NCBI GenBank assembly: GCA_964622375.1
Contig: CAZUQA010000151.1
Span: 1-21,441 of the forward strand
Reading direction: 5' to 3'
DNA: 21,441 nt
DNA from: CAZUQA01 sp964622375
GTDB lineage: Bacteria > Bacillota_I > Bacilli_A > Erysipelotrichales > Erysipelotrichaceae
In this document: positions 15,472 to 21,441 of the stretch, piece after piece
How positions within the stretch are numbered: position 1 is the first letter of the stretch
Layout of the letters: each line of letters begins with the position of its first letter
Notes under the pieces: model-generated
Told to the model about the DNA's origin: nothing
Seen by the model: only the letters and a program-made list of their open reading frames with translations
Databases searched by the model: none
Made by a program: the position numbers and the translations under genes

Positions 15472-16680
15472 ATGAGAAAAATTTATATTATTTCCGGCAA
15501 AAGATCAGCAATCGGCAGTTTTTTAGGTACGCTTAAAGACACCAGTCCAATTGAATTAGGAGCTGAGGTTGCCAAAGCGGTATTACAAGAGGCTAATGTC
15601 GCCCCGGAAAATCTGGATGAAGTTATTGTCGGTCAGATCTTAGCCGCTGGTTTAGGACAAGGACCGGCGCGACAGTTAGCTATCAAAGCCGGAATACCGG
15701 ATAGTGTCGTAGCCTATGGCGTAAATATGCTCTGTGGCAGCGGAATGAAAGCCGTGATTCAAGCTGTCGATGCCATAAAAAGCGGGCGGGAAGACTTAGT
15801 CTTAGCCGGCGGTATTGAAAGCATGAGTCGTAGTCCTTTGGTAACTTCTAATGATATTCGCAGTGGCGCACGAATGGGTGATCAGGTTTTGCGTGATACC
15901 ATGCTTTGTGATGGTTTGTTGGATGCTTTTGATGGTTTGCATATGGGAGTAACCGCGGAGAATGTCGCTGCTAAATATGGAATTAGTCGCGAAGAACAGG
16001 ATGAATTTGCCTACAACTCCCAACAAAAAGCGATTAAAGCCCAAGATGAAGGTCGCTTCGCTGACGAAATAGTACCGATTAAAGTAAAAGTGGGCCGGGA
16101 AGAAGTGGAATTTTCCCAAGATGAGCATCCTAATCGCAAAAGTACACCGGAGAAATTGGCGACGATGCGCCCGGCTTTTCTCAAAGAAAACGGCACGGTT
16201 ACTGCCGGTAGTTCTTCCGGTATCAATGATGGGGCCAGCTTTACTTTGATTGCCTCGGATGATGCTGTGGAAAAATATGGTTTAAAACCTTTGTTTGAAG
16301 TTATCGCGGTTGGTCAAGGCGGCGTTGATCCCAAGATTATGGGCATGGGGCCGATACCGGCGATTGCTCAAGCTTTGAAATTCGCCGCTATGAAATTGAC
16401 GGATATCGAATTAATAGAATTGAATGAAGCTTTTGCCGCTCAAAGTTTAGGGGTACTAAAAGAATTAGTAAACCAACACGGAATTACCAAAGATGAGCTA
16501 ATGAGTAAAACTAATGTCAATGGTGGCGCCATTGCTTTAGGTCATCCGGTCGGGGCCAGTGCCAACCGGGTCTTAGTAACTTTAATGCATGAAATGTTAA
16601 AACGTGAGCTGACTTACGGTCTGGCTTCCGTTTGTATCGGTGGCGGTTTAGGTACAGCCATCATAATCAAAAGAATATAA
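15472..16680 (+). CDS. Acetyl-CoA C-acetyltransferase (thiolase)
   Basis: Thiolase condenses two acetyl-CoA to acetoacetyl-CoA or cleaves 3-ketoacyl-CoA. At 402 residues it has normal length and all catalytic residues: nucleophile Cys88 in NMLCGSGMKA, His358 in GGAIALGHPVGAS and Cys388 in SVCIGGGLG. NEAFAAQSLGV and the GMGPIPA segment are also family-typical. AGAGGGAAAC precedes the ATG. It is first in a seven-gene run (thiolase, SDR, KAS III-like, livH, livM, livG, livF) with spacings from 23 nt to an 11-nt overlap. It is divergent from tetR. The biosynthetic or degradative direction cannot be told from the sequence; with the neighbouring reductase it would start a butyryl-CoA cycle. Confidence 0.93.
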   Translation: MRKIYIISGKRSAIGSFLGTLKDTSPIELGAEVAKAVLQEANVAPENLDEVIVGQILAAGLGQGPARQLAIKAGIPDSVVAYGVNMLCGSGMKAVIQAVDAIKSGREDLVLAGGIESMSRSPLVTSNDIRSGARMGDQVLRDTMLCDGLLDAFDGLHMGVTAENVAAKYGISREEQDEFAYNSQQKAIKAQDEGRFADEIVPIKVKVGREEVEFSQDEHPNRKSTPEKLATMRPAFLKENGTVTAGSSSGINDGASFTLIASDDAVEKYGLKPLFEVIAVGQGGVDPKIMGMGPIPAIAQALKFAAMKLTDIELIELNEAFAAQSLGVLKELVNQHGITKDELMSKTNVNGGAIALGHPVGASANRVLVTLMHEMLKRELTYGLASVCIGGGLGTAIIIKRI

Positions 16681-16692
16681 GGGAGAAACAAA

Positions 16693-17412
16693 ATGAGATT
16701 ACAAGACAAAGTAGCAGTAGTAACAGGGGGAGCTAAAGGTATTGGCGGTTGTATCAGTCAACTTTTTGCCAACGAAGGCGCGAAAGTTATCGCCGTGGAT
16801 ATGATTGACTTAACTTATGAGAATCCCAATGTGGAGTTTTATAAGTTAAATGTGACGGATGTTGCAGCCTGTGAAGCTTTCTTTAACTATGCCGGTGAAA
16901 AGTATGGCAAAATTGACATCTTAGTAAATAATGCCGGTATCACCCGTGATGCCTTGACCCGTAAAATGACGGATGAACAGTGGGATTTAGTAATCGATGT
17001 TAACCTTAAAGGGGTATTTAACTTAACAAGATTTATTGGTCCTTTTATGCAGACCAACAATTATGGTTCGATCATCAATATTTCCAGTGTAGTTGGCGTA
17101 TTTGGCAATATCGGCCAAGCTAACTATGCGGCGACTAAAGCCGGAGTTATCGGTTTGACGAAGACTTGGGCGAAGGAATTTGCGATGAAGGGAGCTAATG
17201 TCCGGGTTAATGCTATTGCTCCGGGTTATACCATGACTGATATTCTGTTGACCGTGCCCCAAGAATTGCTTGACAAGTTCTCCGCTATGACAATGTTGGG
17301 TCGTTTGGCGCAACCGGAAGAGATTGCCAGTGTTGCTTTGTTTTTAGCCAGTGAAGACGCCAGCTACGTTACCGGGCAAGCTATTCAAGTTGACGGTGGA
17401 ATGCGTCTGTAA
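16693..17412 (+). CDS. SDR 3-oxoacyl-CoA/ACP reductase, FabG/PhaB type
   Basis: This short-chain dehydrogenase is expected to interconvert 3-ketoacyl thioester and the (R)-3-hydroxy form. At 239 residues it has TGGAKGIG (11-18) for the dinucleotide, NNAG at 79-82, and Ser132, Tyr145 and Lys149 as catalytic residues in SSVVGVFGNIGQANYAATK. It ends in GQAIQVDGGMRL. The acidic Asp36 ending strand 2 (VIAVD) normally favours NAD(H) over NADP(H), unlike typical FabG. A single SDR within a thiolase operon points to acetoacetyl-CoA reduction or oxidation rather than housekeeping fatty acid synthesis. GGGAG lies before the ATG, 12 nt after the thiolase stop. Confidence 0.88.
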   Translation: MRLQDKVAVVTGGAKGIGGCISQLFANEGAKVIAVDMIDLTYENPNVEFYKLNVTDVAACEAFFNYAGEKYGKIDILVNNAGITRDALTRKMTDEQWDLVIDVNLKGVFNLTRFIGPFMQTNNYGSIINISSVVGVFGNIGQANYAATKAGVIGLTKTWAKEFAMKGANVRVNAIAPGYTMTDILLTVPQELLDKFSAMTMLGRLAQPEEIASVALFLASEDASYVTGQAIQVDGGMRL

Positions 17413-17435
17413 TTCTTGGCTTAACAGGAGAATCT

Positions 17436-18452
17436 ATGATTAATAATGTGGGGATAGTTGGTTTAGGTATCTATTTACCGGAGTATATAGAGACCGCTGC
17501 TGAAATATCCGAAAAAACCCAAGGTATCTGGAGCCCGGAAGCCGTCGTCGAAAAACTCGGCATCAAACAAAAGTGTATTCCCGGTCCCGATGATGGCACC
17601 CAAGAAATGGGAGCGAAAGCAGCTTTGGACTGTCTAAAAAATACCGGAGTTGATCCTAAAGAGATCGATGTAATTTTGTGTATTGGCGAAGAGTGGAAGG
17701 AGTATCCTTTGACTACTTCCGCCTTGTACATTCAAGATCGTATCGGAGCCATCAATGCTTGGGGAATCGACGTCCAAAATCGTTGTTGTACTTGCGTTTC
17801 CGCCATGAAGATTGCCAAAGATATGATGCTGGCTGATGATGATATCAATACCATCATGATAGTTGGCGGATATCGCAACGGTGATTTCATCGACTATACC
17901 AATAAAGATGTTTCCATGATGTACAACTTAGGAGCCGGTGGCGGAGCTTTGATTCTGAAGAAAAATTATAATAAAAATATACTATTGAGCTCGAAAATTA
18001 TGGCTGACGGCTCGCTTTCTAGGACTGCCGGAGTAGAAATCGGGGGTACGGTAAACCCTTTTACTAAAGATAATTTGGATTACGGCTATAAGTCTTTGGT
18101 TTTGATGGATGCCGAAAAGATGAAGAATCGTCTAAATGAAGTCAGTATGCCTAACTGGTTTAAGTGTATTGATGACAGTTTAGCCAAAGCCGAGCTTATA
18201 AGAAGTGATTTAAGTTATTTAGCAATTTTACATATGAAGAAATCAGCCCATTTTGCGATGTTAGCGGAATTAGGCTTAAGTGAAGACCAATCAGTGTTCT
18301 TAGAAGATTATGGTCACATTGGCCAAATCGACCAGATTCTTTCTTTGAAACTTGGTTTAGAACAAGGAAAAATCAAAGATGGCGATATTGTTTGTATGGT
18401 CGCTGCCGGTATCGGTTATGTTTGGTCAGCTAATGTAATCAGATGGGGTTAG
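17436..18452 (+). CDS. KAS III-like (3-oxoacyl-ACP synthase III family) enzyme
   Basis: This thiolase-fold condensing enzyme of 338 residues has the length of FabH. The N-terminal start VGIVGLGIYLPEY and the strand leading to the nucleophile (IDVQNRCCTCVSAMKIA) are family-typical; the catalytic Cys is Cys117 or Cys118 in a Cys-rich loop. His266 (AILHMKK) matches the FabH catalytic His. Where FabH has YGN, this protein has YGHIGQIDQ, so the third catalytic residue is His294. It may therefore not make a carbon-carbon bond by the usual mechanism and could be an acyltransferase or a condensing variant. AGGAG precedes the ATG, and livH begins 3 nt after its stop, so expression with the transporter is tight. 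The substrate is unknown. Confidence 0.7.
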   Translation: MINNVGIVGLGIYLPEYIETAAEISEKTQGIWSPEAVVEKLGIKQKCIPGPDDGTQEMGAKAALDCLKNTGVDPKEIDVILCIGEEWKEYPLTTSALYIQDRIGAINAWGIDVQNRCCTCVSAMKIAKDMMLADDDINTIMIVGGYRNGDFIDYTNKDVSMMYNLGAGGGALILKKNYNKNILLSSKIMADGSLSRTAGVEIGGTVNPFTKDNLDYGYKSLVLMDAEKMKNRLNEVSMPNWFKCIDDSLAKAELIRSDLSYLAILHMKKSAHFAMLAELGLSEDQSVFLEDYGHIGQIDQILSLKLGLEQGKIKDGDIVCMVAAGIGYVWSANVIRWG

Positions 18453-18455
18453 AAT

Positions 18456-19346
18456 ATGTCACTACAACAATTTTTACAGGTTATAATCAATAGTTTTCAA
18501 GGAATGGCAATGTATTCCTTGGCTACTTTTGGTATCGTTTTAATTTTTCGGACTTCAACGACTACCAACTTTGCCCAAGGGGTTATTGCGACTTTTGGTT
18601 GTTATGTTGCTACCCAAATGTGTGTGGTTAGAGGAATGAACCTCTGGTTAGCCATCGTTTTCGGTATGTTAGCCGCCTTTTTACTGGGGGCTTTTGTTGA
18701 GGTTGGAATCATTCGTAACGGACGCGATGTCAACCCGGCGGGAAAACAGATGATTACCATGGGTGTTTTAATGTTGGTGACTTGTTTGATTCCGGTGATT
18801 TTTGGCTACATCACAATAACGACACCGGCAACCAAAAACTTTAGCACGGCTGTCTGGAATTTTGTTTTTCTTGGCCAGAAGCTTTATTGGCCGGTGCAAT
18901 CAATCATCTGTTGTGCTTTAGCTGTTAGTCTATTGTCCGTAGTATTTGCTGCTTTGAAATTCACTAAGTGGGGTTTAGGAGTAAGGGCAACGGCTTCCAA
19001 TGAAATAGTTGCGCAAATGATGGGTATTAATACCAGAGTTGTCACTGCCCTGAGTTGGGCTATTGCCGGAGCTTTAGCCACCGTAGCAGCAGTGTCTCTA
19101 CAAACCGTACTAAATCCGGCGATGATGGGCAAAGCTCAGGTCTACGGCTTTCTGGCTTGTGTATTGGGCGGTGTCAGTTCTTTCTTTGCCCCAATTATCG
19201 GAGCAATACTGGTACCCTTGATTTTGAATTTTGCGGCAACTTTTACTTCGGCATGGGCGGAGCTAATAATGTTCTCGGTAATACTGATGATAATCTTACT
19301 GAAACCAAACGGCTTATTTGGTAAGAAGTTTGTGAAGAAAGTATAG
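18456..19346 (+). CDS. livH: Liv-type ABC transporter permease (LivH family)
   Basis: This is one of two inner-membrane permeases of a branched-chain-amino-acid/amide-type ABC importer. The 296-residue, very hydrophobic protein has about eight spans. It shows the LivH N-terminal pattern (IFRTSTTTNFAQGVIATFG, with TNFAQG in the place of INFAHG) and the permease EAA-like region ATASNEIVAQMMGINTRVV. The C-terminus keeps the LGGVSSFFAPIIGAILVPLI stretch typical of the family. It starts 3 nt after the KAS III-like gene and lies before livM. The symbol is a family label; the imported compound is not necessarily an amino acid. Confidence 0.85.
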   Translation: MSLQQFLQVIINSFQGMAMYSLATFGIVLIFRTSTTTNFAQGVIATFGCYVATQMCVVRGMNLWLAIVFGMLAAFLLGAFVEVGIIRNGRDVNPAGKQMITMGVLMLVTCLIPVIFGYITITTPATKNFSTAVWNFVFLGQKLYWPVQSIICCALAVSLLSVVFAALKFTKWGLGVRATASNEIVAQMMGINTRVVTALSWAIAGALATVAAVSLQTVLNPAMMGKAQVYGFLACVLGGVSSFFAPIIGAILVPLILNFAATFTSAWAELIMFSVILMIILLKPNGLFGKKFVKKV

Positions 19347-19355
19347 GTTAGGAAA

Positions 19356-20396
19356 ATGAAAAAGGAAAATAACAGGCTATTCTCAATAATAAAAAGTCCG
19401 CGTTTGGCTTTTGTCATCTTTGGCTTAATACTAATCGGCATACTTTTTATTCAGTTGAATACCAAGTTAATAAAGTTCGGTTTCGTCTCGGCGCTTTGCT
19501 TAACGCTCTGCTATGCCATAGTAGCTATTGGATTTTCCTATCTTTTAGGGTACGCTGGCTTAGCTTCTTTGGGCACTGCCGGTTTTGTGGCTTTAGGTGC
19601 CTATATAACAATTTTCTTACTGAAGAGTTTTACCGGTCTGAACTACTTTCTGGTTTTGCTTCTTGTTTTAGCGGTGGCTATAGGCTTGGGGTTTTTAGTT
19701 GGGTTCATCTCGTTGAGAATCGAAGGCATATTCTTAGCTATTGTAACCCTGGGCTTATCGGAAGTGCTCTATCAGGTATTTGTGAATGCTCACGAAATTA
19801 CCGGAGGTACTAATGGCCTATCTTTTCGGGGTTTGATTAATGTTTTTCCGGGTGTCAATCTGGATCGAACCGGTGTTTACATAATGATAGTTATATTTCT
19901 GGTGATAATGATGATTTTGACCTACAATCTGACTCATGGTCCGACCGGTCGAGCCATGTTGGCGATGAAGAACAGTACTTCAGTTGCTCAAGCCATGGGT
20001 ATTAGCTTATTAAAATATCGCTTATTGGCTTTCATACTTGCAACTTTATATGCCGCTATTGGTGGTTCTTTATTTGCCTTATTCACAAAATATACCGATC
20101 CAAAAAGTTGGACTATCATGTTTTCTTTAAATATCTTGGCTTGTTGTCTGTTAGGTGGCAGTCGCTCGATTTGGGGTATATTGACCGGAACCTTTCTAAC
20201 AATGGGGATGTCACCGATGTTCTTTACCGATGTTAAGTTTCTGCGTGACAGTCCTTGGGTAATGCAGACAATTATTGGGGTAATTCTGATTTTAGTGTTG
20301 CTATTCTATCGTGGCGGTGTAACGCAAATGGTTCAAGGGTTAAAAACCAAACTAAAAAAACTACTTAACCGCAAGGAGAAAGCTAATGAGCAATAA
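19356..20396 (+). CDS. livM: Liv-type ABC transporter permease (LivM family)
   Basis: This is the second permease of the importer, 346 residues. Signature stretches are GYAGLASLGTAGFVALGAY (LivM GYAGQ-S-G-A-F-A-GAY), LRIEGIFLAIVTLGLSEVL, ITGGTNGLSF and the coupling region GRAMLAMKNSTSVAQAMGISLLKYRL. Its C-terminal basic tail KTKLKKLLNRKEK is cytosolic. A short AGG-type RBS precedes the ATG, and the stop overlaps livG by 11 nt, which suggests coupled translation. With livH it forms the transmembrane pathway. Confidence 0.85.
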   Translation: MKKENNRLFSIIKSPRLAFVIFGLILIGILFIQLNTKLIKFGFVSALCLTLCYAIVAIGFSYLLGYAGLASLGTAGFVALGAYITIFLLKSFTGLNYFLVLLLVLAVAIGLGFLVGFISLRIEGIFLAIVTLGLSEVLYQVFVNAHEITGGTNGLSFRGLINVFPGVNLDRTGVYIMIVIFLVIMMILTYNLTHGPTGRAMLAMKNSTSVAQAMGISLLKYRLLAFILATLYAAIGGSLFALFTKYTDPKSWTIMFSLNILACCLLGGSRSIWGILTGTFLTMGMSPMFFTDVKFLRDSPWVMQTIIGVILILVLLFYRGGVTQMVQGLKTKLKKLLNRKEKANEQ

Positions 20397-21195
20397 AGAA
20401 AAATCAGTTGCCACAGCTGAGGTAATCTTAAGCTTAGAAGATTTGTCGATGCATTTTGGCGGGTTAAAGGCTGTTGATAGCCTTTCGTTTGATGTTTATG
20501 AAGGTGAGATTTTTGGCTTAATCGGACCCAACGGTGCCGGGAAGACCACGGTGTTTAATTGTATCACCCAGTTTTACAAACCGACTTCCGGTAAAATTTG
20601 GTTTAAAGACAATAAGGGTGAAATGATTTGTCTGAATGATTATAAAGTCCATGATGTCATTAAAACCGGAATAGTCAGAACTTTCCAAAATGTGGAAGTA
20701 ATTGCTGAATTGACAATTGCAGAAAATTTACTGATTGCCGCTCACACTTTGTTTAAAGCAAATTTGTTGGCGCAATTTTTCCATTCTAAAAAAATGAAAG
20801 CGGAAGAAAAAGCGATGAAAGAGAAAGCGCTGGAGGTATTAGAGTATGTGGGCTTGAAAGACTATGCTGATACTTATCCCTCCGGTATGCCTTATGGTAT
20901 TCTCAAAAAGATTGAATTAGCTCGCACTTTGATGACTGATGCTCGACTGATAATCCTTGATGAACCGGCAGCTGGCTTAAATGAACAAGAAACTTTGGAA
21001 CTGTCAAACACCATCAGGGATATAGCCAAAAATAAAAAGGTGACGATTTTTCTGGTGGAACATGATATGGGGGTTGTTATGAATATTTGTGACCACATTT
21101 GCGCTTTATCCTTCGGCAAGAAACTGGCTTATGGAACACCAAAGGAAATCCAAAATGATCCGGTAGTTCAAGAAGCCTACTTGGGAAGTGATTAG
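20386..21195 (+). CDS. livG: Liv-type ABC transporter ATP-binding protein (LivG family)
   Basis: This cytosolic ATPase of 269 residues has Walker A GPNGAGKTT (47-55), the Q-loop FQN at 100-102, Walker B LIILDEPAAGLN (188-199) and the H-loop His in VEHDM. The C-terminus, AYLGSD, is the usual LivG end. The signature region reads MPYGILKKIELAR (168-180), where LivG proteins normally have PYGQQRRLEIAR: the two Gln are Ile-Leu. That would weaken the canonical ABC contact and is noted as odd, although fold and position are normal. A strong AAGGAG precedes the ATG inside the end of livM. It works with LivF as a heterodimer. Confidence 0.88.
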   Translation: MSNKEKSVATAEVILSLEDLSMHFGGLKAVDSLSFDVYEGEIFGLIGPNGAGKTTVFNCITQFYKPTSGKIWFKDNKGEMICLNDYKVHDVIKTGIVRTFQNVEVIAELTIAENLLIAAHTLFKANLLAQFFHSKKMKAEEKAMKEKALEVLEYVGLKDYADTYPSGMPYGILKKIELARTLMTDARLIILDEPAAGLNEQETLELSNTIRDIAKNKKVTIFLVEHDMGVVMNICDHICALSFGKKLAYGTPKEIQNDPVVQEAYLGSD

Positions 21196-21207
21196 GAGAC
21201 TGAGAAA

Positions 21208-21441
21208 ATGAAAGAGAACATCTTGGAACTAAAAAACTTAGCAGTTTCCTATGGCGCTATTGCGGCCTTAAAAGGCGTGGACATTGATGTGGCCGAAGGA
21301 AGCATTACCGCTTTATTAGGCGCTAATGGAGCCGGAAAGTCGACAGTGTTGCGCACCGTGTCCGGTATCGTAAAAGCTAAAGGCGGCGACATCCTTTTTA
21401 AAGGGAAAAGTATACTGAATAAAGAAGCTTTTACCATTGCC
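21208..21441 (+). CDS. livF: Liv-type ABC transporter ATP-binding protein (LivF family), partial
   Basis: Translation from the ATG at 21208 runs 78 codons to the window end without a stop. It gives MKENILELKNLAVSYGAIAA followed by Walker A GANGAGKST and a VLRTVSGIVKAKGGDILF segment, the standard LivF opening. AGGAG lies 9-10 nt upstream and the gene follows livG after 12 nt. LivF is the second ATPase of the importer. A periplasmic-type or lipoprotein substrate-binding protein was not seen in the window and is expected downstream if the operon is complete. Confidence 0.85.
   Translation, partial: MKENILELKNLAVSYGAIAALKGVDIDVAEGSITALLGANGAGKSTVLRTVSGIVKAKGGDILFKGKSILNKEAFTIA

Noticed and set aside
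1..21441. CRISPR arrays, tRNA or rRNA genes, phage genes
   Set aside because: No regularly spaced repeats, tRNA-like cloverleaf or phage structural gene was seen on reading through.

Overview
The window looks like a chromosomal segment of a low-to-moderate GC Gram-positive anaerobe (Bacillota, most likely Clostridia-like). Three things point there: a butyryl-CoA-dehydrogenase-type acyl-CoA dehydrogenase next to etfB-etfA, a 2050-residue secreted wall protein with pilin-like isopeptide domains and an LPxTG-like sorting tail, and an ECF-type vitamin transporter component. Strong AGGAGG-type ribosome binding sites agree. The genus cannot be told from the sequence.

Layout. 1-305: debris of two insertion sequences on the minus strand, an IS1634-type transposase N-terminus abutting an IS21 IstA-like helix-turn-helix. 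306-684: no gene. 685-1269: small membrane protein. 1352-4737 (minus): a four-gene operon maoC-type hydratase, acyl-CoA dehydrogenase, etfB, etfA, with a good promoter and terminator. 5029-6505 (plus): alpha/beta hydrolase and ECF S component. 6564-7094 (minus): zinc-ribbon protein. 7398-13550 (plus): giant cell-surface protein, closed by a bidirectional terminator. 13690-15280 (minus): TetR regulator, a membrane protein with an HELGH metal site, and a small unknown ORF. 15472-21441 (plus): thiolase, SDR reductase, KAS III-like enzyme, then the Liv-type ABC transporter livH-livM-livG-livF, with livF cut by the window end.

How the genes fit. Thiolase, SDR (FabG/PhaB type), MaoC hydratase and acyl-CoA dehydrogenase with EtfAB together make a full acetyl-CoA to butyryl-CoA cycle, or the reverse oxidation. 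It would run through the (R)-3-hydroxyacyl-CoA isomer, because the reductase and hydratase are of the R-specific families and no Crt/Hbd pair is present. The cycle is split into two operons 10 kb apart. TetR sits divergent to the second, and its intergenic region holds two adjacent dyads and two candidate promoters. A 10-mer from that region recurs upstream of the maoC operon. The KAS III-like enzyme, whose expected catalytic Asn is His, and the Liv transporter sit in one apparent transcript with the thiolase, which suggests that the transporter feeds or relieves this acyl-CoA pathway. The substrate is not shown by the sequence.
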